DNA of 64,000 nucleotides, taken from Acinetobacter bohemicus ANC 3994. Its GTDB lineage: Bacteria > Pseudomonadota > Gammaproteobacteria > Pseudomonadales > Moraxellaceae. Below are positions 1 through 9,094 of this stretch, in pieces. The DNA is taken from positions 323,770 to 387,769 of the forward strand of contig NZ_KB849168.1 of assembly GCF_000367925.1 (NCBI RefSeq), in the 5' to 3' direction. The position numbers and the translations under genes were made by a program. The notes beneath the pieces were generated by a model. That model was given only the letters and a program-made list of their open reading frames with translations. It was not told where the DNA came from and did not search any database. Each line of letters starts with the position of its first letter. Position 1 is the first letter of the stretch.

Positions 1-1406
1 CATAAGAACCACAATAAAATAGACAGTGCGAAGATAATGCCACCGACACGTTTTAAAAAGATCTTGGCGCGGTCAAGTAAACCAATCCAAATACTTTTCA
101 CATCTGGAAAACGGTAGCTCGGCAATTCCATCAGCAACATATGTTGTGATTTATCGGTTTGGAAAAATTTCAGTACAAATGAGACCAGTAATGCACTGAC
201 AATGCCGGCCATATACAAACCAAACAACACTAGACCTTGCAGATTAAAAACACCCCAAACCAATTGTTCTGGAATAAAGGCAGCAATCAGTAGCGCATAA
301 ACAGGTAAACGCGCTGAACAGGTCATCAGCGGGGCAACCAAAATCGTGGTTAAACGATCTCGTGGGTCACTGATACTTCGTGTCGCCATAATCCCGGGCA
401 CAGCACAGGCAAAACTCGACAATAACGGAATAAAAGCCCGACCACTTAAGCCGGCTTTAAACATCAACTTATCCAGTAAAAATGCAGCACGAGGTAAATA
501 ACCCGATTCTTCAAGTACCAAAATAAAGAAGAACAGAATCAAAATTTGTGGCAAAAACACCAAAACGCCGCCTGCGCCTGCAATAACGCCATCCACCACC
601 AAACTATTCAGCAATGGATGGGAAATATGCTGTCCAACAAACTCACCGAACCAAGCAAATAGGCTTTCAATGCCATCCATGAACGGTGCAGCCCAAGCAA
701 ATACGGCTTGAAAGACCACAAACATCATCAGTGCAAGGCTGACTAAGCCCAATACAGGATGTAAAAATATTTTATCGAGAAAATCAGAACGCTTATCTTC
801 TTGATCCACCGAATGGACAACATCATGCAAAATGGTGCTGATTTTATGATGATTATCGCCATTCAAGCCGCTGAGTTCTGTATGTGGTATGGAATATTTA
901 CCTTGATCCAGCGCATTCATCAGGTTTTCAATGCCTGAATGACGTACTGCCACGGTTTCCACCACGGGAATCCCTAAACGTTCTGAAAGTTTTTGCGTGT
1001 TGATTTGCATGCCACGGCGACGTGCTTCATCCATCATATTCAGCACAAGTAAAATCGGGCGACCCAGCGCGATCATTTCTAGCACCAGACCTAAATGTAG
1101 ATTTAGATTGCTCGCATCGACCACGCACAAGAACGCGTCTTGCTGTCCTTCTTCGGCAATTTTCCCTTGTACTACATCACGGGTGATTTCTTCATCTGGA
1201 CTGGTCGCATCTAAACTATAAGTTCCGGGCAAATCTAATACACGGACTGGCTTACCCGATGGCAGGGTAAACTGCCCCACTTTACGTTCAACAGTGACAC
1301 CTGCATAGTTTGCGACTTTTTGACGCGTACCAGTCAAGTGGTTAAATAAAGATGTTTTACCGCAGTTTGGGTTACCTACTAGGGCAATACGCAGCGCATC
1401 ACTCAT
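1..1406 (-). CDS. feoB: Ferrous iron transporter FeoB, N-terminal part (runs off the window)
   Basis: Inner-membrane Fe(II) importer with an N-terminal cytosolic G domain. Read on the minus strand from ATG at 1404-1406, the first 468 residues are visible; the C-terminal part lies beyond base 1. The G1 motif GNPNCGKT lies at residues 11-18, followed by DLPGTYSL (G3) and NMMDEA (G4), then a helical linker and hydrophobic gate helices containing PLLSSFACAVPGIMATR. The start overlaps the feoA stop codon in an ATGA, so the two are translationally coupled, as is usual in feoAB operons. Expression is probably Fur-controlled from the promoter before feoA. Whether feoC follows cannot be seen. Confidence 0.96.
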   Translation of the reverse strand, partial: MSDALRIALVGNPNCGKTSLFNHLTGTRQKVANYAGVTVERKVGQFTLPSGKPVRVLDLPGTYSLDATSPDEEITRDVVQGKIAEEGQQDAFLCVVDASNLNLHLGLVLEMIALGRPILLVLNMMDEARRRGMQINTQKLSERLGIPVVETVAVRHSGIENLMNALDQGKYSIPHTELSGLNGDNHHKISTILHDVVHSVDQEDKRSDFLDKIFLHPVLGLVSLALMMFVVFQAVFAWAAPFMDGIESLFAWFGEFVGQHISHPLLNSLVVDGVIAGAGGVLVFLPQILILFFFILVLEESGYLPRAAFLLDKLMFKAGLSGRAFIPLLSSFACAVPGIMATRSISDPRDRLTTILVAPLMTCSARLPVYALLIAAFIPEQLVWGVFNLQGLVLFGLYMAGIVSALLVSFVLKFFQTDKSQHMLLMELPSYRFPDVKSIWIGLLDRAKIFLKRVGGIIFALSILLWFL

Positions 1407-1666
1407 GCAGGTGCTCCCTCAAGACTAATTTCAATTTTTTCAGCTTCAACTTTACGCAGTGCGAATCGGGTAAATCCAACTTGAATTAAAATTGGATCTC
1501 CACCAAAAATACCTTTGGTAATGACCTGTACTTTTGTACCGGGAACAAAACCTAGCGTCTCTAAACGACTGGCTACCACATCGTTTTGAGCAAGATTGCC
1601 ATCTAAAGTTCGGTTGACTTTGTGAATAATGGCTGTTTGTTTCACTTTTAAATCAGATAAACGCAC
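1403..1666 (-). CDS. feoA: Ferrous iron transport accessory protein FeoA
   Basis: Small SH3-like cytosolic protein needed for FeoB function. I place the start at GTG 1664-1666 (87 residues, beginning VRLSDLKVKQ). The reading frame is open up to 1768, but a good promoter (TTGGTA, 18 bp, TATACT, at 1694-1723) lies inside that extension, so transcripts would begin downstream of the upstream ATG. The extension also reads as non-FeoA hydrophobic sequence, and 87 residues suits the family better than 121. AGGA sits nine bases before the GTG. The core contains LETLGFVPGTKVQVITKG and ends in LRKVEAEKIEI, as in FeoA. It overlaps feoB by four bases. Confidence 0.88.
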   Translation of the reverse strand: MRLSDLKVKQTAIIHKVNRTLDGNLAQNDVVASRLETLGFVPGTKVQVITKGIFGGDPILIQVGFTRFALRKVEAEKIEISLEGAPA

Positions 1667-1693
1667 CGCATCTAATCCTAAAATATTTTCCCC

Positions 1694-1748
1694 AGTATAC
1701 AAACAAATGAGAATAATTACCAAATAAGGTTTGATTCTAATTCTCATC
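1694..1748 (-). promoter_or_regulatory. feoAB promoter with Fur-box-like sequences
   Basis: On the minus strand TTGGTA (1718-1723) and TATACT (1694-1699) are separated by 18 bp. The spacer holds GGTAATTATTCTCATTTG and a second AT-rich element, GATGAGAATTAGAATC, lies just upstream at about 1733-1748. Both resemble the GATAAT-type hexamer array of Fur operators. The location before feoAB supports iron-repressed control. Matches are imperfect, so the Fur assignment is inference. Confidence 0.55.
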
Positions 1749-1838
1749 TTGCACTTGCACATCGACATTATAAAAAAATTATTCTAAATTGATGAAAGCC
1801 AAGAAAAACTTGGATTTTCCATTGAATGTAGAGCTGAC

Positions 1839-2756
1839 ATGCTGAATAAAAAACCTCGTATTCCTGCGCCTGTGGGCATTCCTGAACATTTAAGTTTTTT
1901 ACAGGGTTTCCGAGATTATTTAATTGCACAAACTGTAAGCCCGCATACGCGCAATGCCTATCTATCTGATTTAATTCAATGTAGCGAATGTAAATCTGTT
2001 GCAATGCCGGATTGGTCTAGCGATGACGTTGCGGATGTTTTACTCACACTTACTAAACAAGGGAAAAGTCCACGTTCCATTGCTCGCTCACTTTCGGCAT
2101 TGCGTTCTTTTTATAAATTTCTCCGTGAGCAGAAATTACGCTCAGACAATCCGGTGGCGACCCATAAAACCCCTAAAATTGGACGCTCCCTACCGAAAGA
2201 CATTTCAGAACAAGAAGTTGAAGCGCTTATTCATGCCCCCGATATTGCAACAGCATTGGGTCTACGCGATCGTGCCATGCTCGAAGTGCTGTATGCCTGT
2301 GGCTTACGCGTAACTGAATTACTCAATTTACGGCTTGAATTGATTAATTTAAAACAAGGCTATTTGCGCATTGTCGGTAAAGGCAATAAAGAACGCTTGG
2401 TGCCTTTAGGACAAATGGCCTGTGAATGGATTGAAAAATACTTAACTGAAGCACGTTCTCAATTGTATAAATCTGCCACAGACTATGTATTTTTAACCCA
2501 GCATGGCGGCATCATGAGTCGGCAAAATTTTTGGTATGCTATTAAACGCTATGCACTACAAGCGGGGGTTCAAGCCGAATTATCACCACATACTTTACGC
2601 CATGCTTTCGCCACCCATTTACTCAATCATGGTGCTGATTTACGTGTGGTTCAAATGCTATTGGGGCACAGTGATTTATCCACCACACAAATTTATACTC
2701 ACGTGGCTCAAATTCGTATGCAACAACTACATGCAACTCATCACCCTCGCGCTTAA
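1839..2756 (+). CDS. xerD: Tyrosine recombinase XerD
   Basis: Site-specific recombinase that, with XerC, resolves chromosome dimers at dif under FtsK control. 305 residues, close to the usual 298. The N-terminal SAM-like core-binding domain covers about residues 18-105 and the catalytic domain about 125-300. The catalytic set is complete: R157 (GLRVTEL), K181 (GKGNKER), H251 and R254 (HTLRHAF), H277 (LLGHSDLS) and nucleophile Y286 (IYTHVA). The C-terminus HHPRA and the LLNHGADLRVVQMLLGHSDL block are characteristic of XerD rather than XerC. It is divergent from feoA and followed after 190 bp by the DsbC-like gene. This is a housekeeping gene, not a mobile-element integrase. Confidence 0.97.
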   Translation: MLNKKPRIPAPVGIPEHLSFLQGFRDYLIAQTVSPHTRNAYLSDLIQCSECKSVAMPDWSSDDVADVLLTLTKQGKSPRSIARSLSALRSFYKFLREQKLRSDNPVATHKTPKIGRSLPKDISEQEVEALIHAPDIATALGLRDRAMLEVLYACGLRVTELLNLRLELINLKQGYLRIVGKGNKERLVPLGQMACEWIEKYLTEARSQLYKSATDYVFLTQHGGIMSRQNFWYAIKRYALQAGVQAELSPHTLRHAFATHLLNHGADLRVVQMLLGHSDLSTTQIYTHVAQIRMQQLHATHHPRA

Positions 2757-2947
2757 AGCGATGCCTAGAACGCAGATAAAATGATTCAGTAAAGAAGCTT
2801 TGATCTTGCAACAGGGTGATGACTGCACAAGGTTGTTCAGCAACAACGCAATCCATTGCTCAAATATCACGAGCCTCTAACCAGCATGACGGTTTTTTGT
2901 TATGCTAAGCCACCTATTTTATCTATAGTTAAAAGAAAGGGTTATTT

Positions 2948-3763
2948 ATGTCATCTACCCGCTCAAAAATTTTTATTGCATGTACTTTGGCAAGCAGCTT
3001 AGCAATCAGTGCTTGTTCCAACTCAAATAACGATGAAAAAAAGCAAAACACCTTAACCGCGAGTGCACCAGCAACGGGAGAAGCCTCTAATCTCTCTGAA
3101 CGTAATACACAGCAGCGTCTCATTAAAACCCTGCAACAGCACTTCAAAAAAGCCAATATCAATGCCAAAGTGCTCGATATTAAAACCACTGAAGTGCCCA
3201 ATTTGTATTGGGTCAACCTTGAAGGGATGTCATCGGTCTATGCCACGGCAGACGGTAAATACATTATCCAAGGCGATGTACTGCGTTTAGGCGATAGTAA
3301 AATCCACAATGTCAGTGAAAACCTACAATCGGCAGCCAACAAAAAACTACTGGCTGATTTAAAAACTGAAGATCTTTTGGTCTATAAAGCCCAAGGTAAA
3401 ACCCAACATATCGTGTATGTCTTTACCGATGCCAGCTGCCCGTATTGTCATAAATTACATGAACACATGAGCGAAATTAATGCCAAAGGCATTGAAGTGC
3501 GTTATATCGCATGGCCACGTGGCGAGCAGTTCATGCCAGCCATGGAAAGTGTTTGGTGTAGCGCCGATCGTCAAGCGGCTTTCAATCAAGCTATTGCCGG
3601 TGCCCCACTTCCACCAGCAACCTGCAAAAACCCGGTTCGTGCACAATATCAACTCGGTCTAAATATGGGGGTTAATGGCACGCCAGCGATCTATAATGAA
3701 GAAGGTATTTACCTCGGTGGCTACCTCTCTCCAGATGAATTAGTACAGCGTTTAAATAACTAA
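2948..3763 (+). CDS. dsbC: DsbC-like periplasmic thiol:disulfide interchange lipoprotein
   Basis: Probable disulfide isomerase. 271 residues. The N-terminus has a lipoprotein signal with lipobox ISAC (lipidated Cys23) followed by a Ser/Asn-rich linker, so the protein is probably membrane-anchored, unlike soluble E. coli DsbC. A DsbC-type dimerisation region (about 50-125) is followed by a thioredoxin fold with active site CPYC (164-167), a second cysteine pair (C204, C226) and the cis-Pro loop GTPAIY around P246. AAGAAAGGG precedes the ATG. It lies between xerD and hom on the same strand, with 123 bp to hom, so it may be a separate transcript. DsbG-like activity cannot be excluded. Confidence 0.9.
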   Translation: MSSTRSKIFIACTLASSLAISACSNSNNDEKKQNTLTASAPATGEASNLSERNTQQRLIKTLQQHFKKANINAKVLDIKTTEVPNLYWVNLEGMSSVYATADGKYIIQGDVLRLGDSKIHNVSENLQSAANKKLLADLKTEDLLVYKAQGKTQHIVYVFTDASCPYCHKLHEHMSEINAKGIEVRYIAWPRGEQFMPAMESVWCSADRQAAFNQAIAGAPLPPATCKNPVRAQYQLGLNMGVNGTPAIYNEEGIYLGGYLSPDELVQRLNN

Positions 3764-3886
3764 TTTTTATTCGTTAATTTACTAATTTTTATAGTTGAAG
3801 ATAAAGTGATTTCTTTCCTAGAGTCTGATGCTTTTTTTAGCTATGATCTAGACTCGCTTAAAATTGATTAGATATTGGAGTGTGAC

Positions 3887-5191
3887 GTGAAACCAGTTCG
3901 TCTGGCAATCCTCGGTCTTGGTACTGTGGGTGGTGGTGCCCTTAAACTACTAAAAGAAAATGCTGCTGAGATCAGACGTCGCACCGGTCGAGAAATTGAA
4001 ATTACCCATGTCGGTACGCGTCGTCCACGTCTCGATTTGGATCTTCCAGAATCAATTAAGCAAAGTGCTGATCTGCTCGATATTGTACGTCAGCCCGATG
4101 TTGACGTTGTGGTTGAAGTCATGGGTGGAATTCATCCTGCCTATGAAGTGATTATGGAAGCCATGAAACATGGCAAACATATTGTCACTGCAAATAAAGC
4201 CTTACTGGCTGAACATGGCACTGCGCTATTTAAAGCCGCTGATGATCATAAAGTACAGATTGCTTATGAAGCAGCTGTTGCTGGCGGTATTCCAATTATT
4301 AAAGTCATTCGTGAAGGTTTAGCCGCGAATAAAATTGATTGGCTTGCTGGCATTATTAACGGTACAGGCAACTTCATTTTGTCTGAAATGCGTGAAAAAG
4401 GTCGTACCTTTGCCGATGTACTGACAGAAGCGCAAGAATTGGGCTATGCCGAAGCAGACCCAACGTTTGACGTGGAAGGGATTGATGCGGCGCACAAATT
4501 AACGCTGCTCGCATCTATCGCCTTTGGTATTCCTTTACAGTTCGATAAAGTCTTCACCGAAGGCATCAGCAAAATTACCGCACAAGATGTCAAATATGCT
4601 GAAGAACTGGGCTTTCGTATCAAGCATTTGGGGATTGCACGCCGTGCCGCAAAGGGTATTGAGCTGCGTGTCCATCCGACCTTAATTCCTGCTGAAGAAT
4701 TGCTTGCCAATGTCAACGGCGTGAAAAATGCCATTTTGGTGCAAGCCAATGCAGTCGGTCCGACCCTGTATTACGGTGCGGGTGCGGGTGCAGGTCCAAC
4801 AGCGTCTGCTGTGGTTGCCGATGTGGTCGATATTGTACGTGATATTGCCTATACCGAAGACGGTGCAGGTACCATCCCGCAATTGGCCTTTGAAGCCCTA
4901 AGCGACTTGCCTATTCTTTCACGCGAAGAAATGACCACTGGATACTACATTCGGATTAATGCCGAAGATCAAACTGGCGTTCTTGCCGATGTCACCACAA
5001 TTTTAAGTCGTGCCGGAATTAGCATTGATGCCATCATGCAACAACCGCGCTTAAAAGATTTGATTCCGATCGTGATTTTGACCGATCCTGTGGTTGAATC
5101 AAAAATGGATGAAGCCTTAGAACAAATTCAAGCATTCCCCTTCATTCATGGCGAAATTGTGCGAATTCGTTTAGAATCGCTTGATAATTAA
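3887..5191 (+). CDS. hom: Homoserine dehydrogenase
   Basis: NAD(P)-dependent reduction of aspartate semialdehyde to homoserine, the branch point to threonine and methionine. I choose GTG at 3887 (434 residues) because GGAG at 3877-3880 sits six bases upstream and the residues after it (KPVRLAILGLGTVGGG) begin the Rossmann fold. An in-frame TTG at 3875 lies on top of the ribosome-binding site and is less likely. The catalytic domain includes NKALLAEHG and the GIINGTGNFILSEM block. A C-terminal ACT domain (about residues 350-425, GVLADVTTILSRAGISID) suggests threonine feedback. It is monofunctional, with no aspartokinase fusion, and is followed by thrC after 57 bp. Confidence 0.96.
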   Translation: MKPVRLAILGLGTVGGGALKLLKENAAEIRRRTGREIEITHVGTRRPRLDLDLPESIKQSADLLDIVRQPDVDVVVEVMGGIHPAYEVIMEAMKHGKHIVTANKALLAEHGTALFKAADDHKVQIAYEAAVAGGIPIIKVIREGLAANKIDWLAGIINGTGNFILSEMREKGRTFADVLTEAQELGYAEADPTFDVEGIDAAHKLTLLASIAFGIPLQFDKVFTEGISKITAQDVKYAEELGFRIKHLGIARRAAKGIELRVHPTLIPAEELLANVNGVKNAILVQANAVGPTLYYGAGAGAGPTASAVVADVVDIVRDIAYTEDGAGTIPQLAFEALSDLPILSREEMTTGYYIRINAEDQTGVLADVTTILSRAGISIDAIMQQPRLKDLIPIVILTDPVVESKMDEALEQIQAFPFIHGEIVRIRLESLDN

Positions 5192-5248
5192 TCGGGTTAA
5201 GGGGAGTATTTCCCCTTGCCAAGCTCTACACACAATTGGAACATCATC

Positions 5249-6388
5249 ATGTCTAATGCCAATCGTTATACTGGTTTAGTTGACCGTTATCGTGACCGTT
5301 TACCAGTATCTGCAACCACTCGTGCAATCTCTTTAGGTGAAGGTAATACACCACTGATTAAGCTTGAGAACATTCCCCGCATTATTGGTAAAGATGTTGA
5401 AATCTATGTGAAGTACGAAGGCTTAAACCCGACGGGTTCATTTAAAGACCGTGGTATGACCATGGCGGTCACCAAAGCGGTTGAAGAAGGCTCTAAAGCC
5501 ATTATTTGTGCCTCTACTGGTAATACTTCTGCTGCGGCGGCGGCCTATGCAGCTCGTGCAGGCATCAAAGCATTCGTTTTAATCCCAGAAGGCAAAATTG
5601 CCATGGGTAAAATGGCACAAGCGATGATGTACGGCGCAATCACCATGCAAATCCGTGGTAACTTTGATGACGGTATGCGTTTGGTCAAAGAAGTGGCGGA
5701 TCAAGCACCAGTCACGATTGTGAACTCAATCAACCCTTACCGTTTGCAAGGTCAAAAAACCATTGCTTACGAAATTGTTGAAGCTTTAGGTCGTGCACCT
5801 GATTATCACTGCTTACCTGTGGGTAATGCAGGTAACATTACTGCACATTGGATGGGTTATACCGAAGCTGTTGCCAATCAGCCGAAAGAGCAATTCGAAC
5901 CAGTGATTTACGATGCTGAAACAGATCAATTCACAGGGCCAAAACCTGCGGGCTTACCGATTATGGTCGGTTATCAAGCTTCAGGTGCTGCACCATTCCT
6001 ACGTGGTGGCCCAGTTGCAAACCCTGAAACCGTTGCAACAGCGATTCGTATTGGTAATCCACAAAGCTTTAACCATGCAAAAGCCGTGGTACGTGATTCA
6101 AACGGTTGGTTTGATGAACTTCAAGATAGCGAAATTTTAGAAGCACAACGTCTGCTTTCTATGTACGAAGGTGTCTTTGTTGAACCTGCATCTGCAGCTT
6201 CAATTGGCGGCGCAATTCGTGACATTAAAGCAGGTAAAATTGCTGAAGGTTCAGTGATTGTGTGTACAGTGACTGGCAATGGCTTAAAAGACCCAGACAC
6301 AGCAATCAAACAATGTTCAGATGCAGTAATGCTGACCATTGATGCAACCATGAATGATGTGAAAACCTCGATTCTTTCTAATATGTAA
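5249..6388 (+). CDS. thrC: Threonine synthase
   Basis: PLP enzyme converting O-phosphohomoserine to threonine. The start is ATG 5249 (379 residues, MSNANRYTG), with GGA eight bases upstream; the longer frame from 5216 adds 11 residues with no supporting Shine-Dalgarno sequence. SFKDRGM carries the PLP-binding lysine, and ASTGNTSAAAAAYAARAG is the phosphate-pocket glycine/serine motif. The length fits the short class of threonine synthase (about 350-380 residues) rather than the E. coli ThrC type (about 430). It forms an operon with hom and ends 22 bases before a strong bidirectional hairpin. Confidence 0.96.
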   Translation: MSNANRYTGLVDRYRDRLPVSATTRAISLGEGNTPLIKLENIPRIIGKDVEIYVKYEGLNPTGSFKDRGMTMAVTKAVEEGSKAIICASTGNTSAAAAAYAARAGIKAFVLIPEGKIAMGKMAQAMMYGAITMQIRGNFDDGMRLVKEVADQAPVTIVNSINPYRLQGQKTIAYEIVEALGRAPDYHCLPVGNAGNITAHWMGYTEAVANQPKEQFEPVIYDAETDQFTGPKPAGLPIMVGYQASGAAPFLRGGPVANPETVATAIRIGNPQSFNHAKAVVRDSNGWFDELQDSEILEAQRLLSMYEGVFVEPASAASIGGAIRDIKAGKIAEGSVIVCTVTGNGLKDPDTAIKQCSDAVMLTIDATMNDVKTSILSNM

Positions 6389-6404
6389 GCATCGAATTTC
6401 GGCA

Positions 6405-6438
6405 ATAAAAAACCAGTTGCATGCAACTGGTTTTTTAT
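6405..6438. terminator. Bidirectional terminator between thrC and the 6462-7220 gene
   Basis: A perfect 22-bp inverted repeat (AACCAGTTG, CATG loop, CAACTGGTT; 6411-6432) is flanked by an A-run on the left and TTTTTT on the right. It can end thrC transcription on plus and the opposing gene on minus. Confidence 0.9.
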
Positions 6439-6461
6439 TGGGCTATTTTCTACCCAGCTGC

Positions 6462-7220
6462 TTATTCATAATCATAGCCATATTCTTTTTCCAGCTCTTT
6501 TTCAATGCGCTGTATCTCATCCAGCGCAATTTCACGTATCTCAAAAAGGGGTTGCTTTAACATGGTGTTTATCGCAAATAAAGCGTCATCATCCCAAGCC
6601 TGAATGCGTAGTTGATCTTGACTATAACTAAGTCCAGCATGGGTTGCGATCAGCGACTGCATCAATATTGGGTTTTGCGTTAAGCTATCAAGTGTTCCCT
6701 GAAGGACAATATTAGGCTCATCAAATTCAGAAAATACATGTTCCATATACGGTTTTAAATATTCGGGACTGGCCGCATAAATGAGACCCGCAAAACATTC
6801 ATCATATTGTTTAATCCAGTCTTGCTGTTTCAAAGACCAGAGTGCATAAAATTTGACTTCATCGGCAAAACTGACCAATTGATAACTCTGCATCTGAGCC
6901 AACTGCACAAACTCAAAAGTATCGGCATCATTCAAACTTGCGGGCAAAACATCTTCAGAAATATCGCCCGCCTCGACAATATGTTCTCCACAACGTGAAA
7001 ACACAAAATCATCATACTTTTGCAGTTCATCTTCTGTTGCATCGAAAAAAGAAGCCACTTCGTATAAGGCAAAGTTACGGGCTGCCACAATTTCTAATTG
7101 TTTATAGTGCTGTTCAGCTACAGCTTGATCCTGAAAAATATTGGCAATTCGGTTTCCTGCCACATAAAAAACCTCATCGTTATAACCGAAAAATTTTTCA
7201 CGGATGACAAAAGTCGGCAT
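6462..7220 (-). CDS. Uncharacterised acidic protein
   Basis: 252 residues from the ATG at 7218-7220 (MPTFVIREKFFGYNDEVFYV). I prefer this start over the ATG six bases upstream because AAGGAAA sits at proper spacing for it. No signal peptide or membrane segment is seen. The sequence is rich in Asp, Glu, Phe and Tyr, with an acidic helical tail (EIQRIEKELEKEYGYDYE). It looks like a soluble cytosolic protein, and I recognise no catalytic motif. The next gene upstream (7248-7877) lies 27 bases away on the same strand, so both are probably co-transcribed. Function unknown. Confidence 0.75.
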   Translation of the reverse strand: MPTFVIREKFFGYNDEVFYVAGNRIANIFQDQAVAEQHYKQLEIVAARNFALYEVASFFDATEDELQKYDDFVFSRCGEHIVEAGDISEDVLPASLNDADTFEFVQLAQMQSYQLVSFADEVKFYALWSLKQQDWIKQYDECFAGLIYAASPEYLKPYMEHVFSEFDEPNIVLQGTLDSLTQNPILMQSLIATHAGLSYSQDQLRIQAWDDDALFAINTMLKQPLFEIREIALDEIQRIEKELEKEYGYDYE

Positions 7221-7247
7221 GTTCATTTCCTTTATTAAGTGTGTTGA

Positions 7248-7877
7248 TTATGAAGTGTATTGATCATTATGTTTTATTTGATTAAGTGCCTGAGCACTGG
7301 CAGGTACAGCCATGCCATTATCCATCCACAATTCAAATTGCATGGCATTAAAAAAGTCCTCTGGGGCACCATCCAGATCCACTAAATTGCGGATGGGATA
7401 GCCCATACGCGGCAAGATTTCGTAGATAAACCAACTGTTATGGGTCAACAACAGCGAGTGTAATTTTCCCGTTAAAGCTAAGGGCGATAACAATATTTGT
7501 GAAAGTTGCGGTTGATCTGAATAATACTGGTGTATTTTTTCAATTTTTTGTTCGAACCCCACAGGCAAACGTGCCGGATCAATCGCGCGAACAAAATCAG
7601 CCAAGGTGGGAATAAAACGTTGCTGATAATCCACCAACAAATGATCACGTTCACAGAGATCTTTCAGATCGACCGACTTTCCTGCACTGTTGAGCAGACT
7701 ATGCCCATAAATTGGAACCACAACGCTATTTACCCCCCAAAGCGTGTGTAAAATACGATGGCGAGCATCGCTACACAGGCTTTTGGTGCTATCAATAAAG
7801 CGATGAACTTCATAATAATCTTCAGCTTCTCCGCCCCAACGCTTAGCCGAAATACGCGCATGCTGCATAGCATTCAT
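7248..7877 (-). CDS. Uncharacterised protein, DUF6915-like
   Basis: 209 residues, soluble, no signal peptide. The N-terminal stretch with KRWGGEAEDYYEVHRFIDS followed by SDARHRILHTLWGV resembles my recollection of the DUF6915 pattern (aligned Trp-Gly-Gly, Asp-Ser and Asp-x-Arg-His-Arg residues); no function is known to me. Conserved His and Arg residues could suggest metal or nucleotide binding, but this is speculation. An alternative Met (MQHARIS) lies three codons in, and neither start has a clear ribosome-binding site. It heads the two-gene unit with the acidic protein at 6462-7220. Confidence 0.7.
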   Translation of the reverse strand: MNAMQHARISAKRWGGEAEDYYEVHRFIDSTKSLCSDARHRILHTLWGVNSVVVPIYGHSLLNSAGKSVDLKDLCERDHLLVDYQQRFIPTLADFVRAIDPARLPVGFEQKIEKIHQYYSDQPQLSQILLSPLALTGKLHSLLLTHNSWFIYEILPRMGYPIRNLVDLDGAPEDFFNAMQFELWMDNGMAVPASAQALNQIKHNDQYTS

Positions 7878-7996
7878 AATCTGTTGTCATCTGGTTTTTA
7901 TCGCTTTATATCTTAATCTTTTTTTGAGAAAAATCGATGAAAAAACGGACAGATGAGACACATTCTGTCGTTGTAAATAACAATCTAAAGGAATAA

Positions 7997-8022
7997 AAAA
8001 ACTCTTCCGAAGAAGAGTTTTT
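7997..8022 (-). terminator. pbpG terminator with UUCG tetraloop
   Basis: On the minus strand an 11-bp stem (AAAAACTCTTC / GAAGAGTTTTT) closes a UUCG loop, followed by a T-run. It lies 20 bases after the pbpG stop. It may also limit read-through from the opposite direction. Confidence 0.88.
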
Positions 8023-8041
8023 GTAAGAATTAAAAACCGTA

Positions 8042-9094
8042 TTAAATACGTTTTGGTAACTGACTTGTCCAATTCATTAAACGCATGGCATCTTCAGTAC
8101 GCGCTTGAGAGCTGTCTGCACCCAATAGCACCACCACTGCCGGACGATTATTCAAAGTGGTGTGCATCACGACACAGCGCCCTGCTTCATTGATATAGCC
8201 GGTTTTTGAAATATTGATATTCCAACCACCATTACGCACCAAAGCATTGGTATTATTCGATTTCAACACACGATAACCCAAATTAAAGTCATAGCTTGCC
8301 GTGGTTGAGAATTGACGAATTAATCCATATTGATAAGCAGCACTGACCAAAATACCTAAATCACGTGCAGAAGCGATATTACGTGGATCAAGCCCAGTCG
8401 ATTCATAATAATGAGCGGACGTCATACCTAAAGATTTTGCTTTGCTATTCATTGCTGAAACAAAAGCAGCTCGACCACCCGGGTAAGTACGAGCTAAAGC
8501 CGCGGCAGCCGGATTTTCAGACTTCATTAAAGCCAACAATAAAACTTCCGCACGATTCATTGAGTCGCCAGCACGTAAAGTCGAGCTTGAATTTTTACCG
8601 CCTGCTCCTGCAAAATCAACCGCTTGCAAAGTAATGTCTTCAGACATATTTAGTCTAGCATCGGCAATGACCACCGCAGTCATCAGTTTGGTGATGGATG
8701 CAATCGGCAATGCAGCATTGGTATTTTTACTGTATAGCACTTCACCTGTTTGAGAATCCATGACCAATGCTGCACGTGCATTGACCGCGGGTTGATTGCT
8801 ATAACGCGAATTATTTAAAATTTGTACAGTTTTAGGCGCAGCATGCGATACGACAGCATTCGAACTGCGCACAGAGGTGGTGATTTTAGTTGAACCTTGT
8901 GGCGTTGCTTCATCGTTTAATGATGAAACATCACCATTGAGAAGTTGTTTCGCATCTTCAGAGGACCAATTTAAAGCAGCTTGACCTGTCCCCCCAGATG
9001 CATCCATGATGAGTTCTGCAAAGCTGCTTGAACTCATGCTAAGTAAGATAGACATCCCTAGCACATGCATTAAAGATTTATTTGAATTTTTCAC
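8042..9094 (-). CDS. pbpG: D-alanyl-D-alanine endopeptidase (PBP7/8)
   Basis: Periplasmic low-molecular-weight penicillin-binding protein that cleaves peptidoglycan cross-links. 350 residues; signal peptide to about residue 26 (SFA then ELIM). The serine-peptidase S11 motifs are all present: SITK (S133, K136), SEN (192-194) and KTG (297-299). Residues about 27-105 form a Ser/Asn/Thr-rich linker before the catalytic domain, longer than in E. coli PbpG. It has its own terminator and is divergent from gacA. An A. baumannii counterpart has been linked to survival in host models (established knowledge; not shown here). Confidence 0.94.
   Translation of the reverse strand: MKNSNKSLMHVLGMSILLSMSSSSFAELIMDASGGTGQAALNWSSEDAKQLLNGDVSSLNDEATPQGSTKITTSVRSSNAVVSHAAPKTVQILNNSRYSNQPAVNARAALVMDSQTGEVLYSKNTNAALPIASITKLMTAVVIADARLNMSEDITLQAVDFAGAGGKNSSSTLRAGDSMNRAEVLLLALMKSENPAAAALARTYPGGRAAFVSAMNSKAKSLGMTSAHYYESTGLDPRNIASARDLGILVSAAYQYGLIRQFSTTASYDFNLGYRVLKSNNTNALVRNGGWNINISKTGYINEAGRCVVMHTTLNNRPAVVVLLGADSSQARTEDAMRLMNWTSQLPKRI

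Noticed and set aside
1403..1768. 121-residue FeoA starting at the upstream ATG
   Set aside because: The extension overlaps the feoAB promoter; the GTG at 1664-1666 has a ribosome-binding site and gives the family length.
1839..2756. Tyrosine recombinase as evidence of an integrated element
   Set aside because: The sequence is chromosomal XerD, in its usual core location with no attachment site repeats or cargo.
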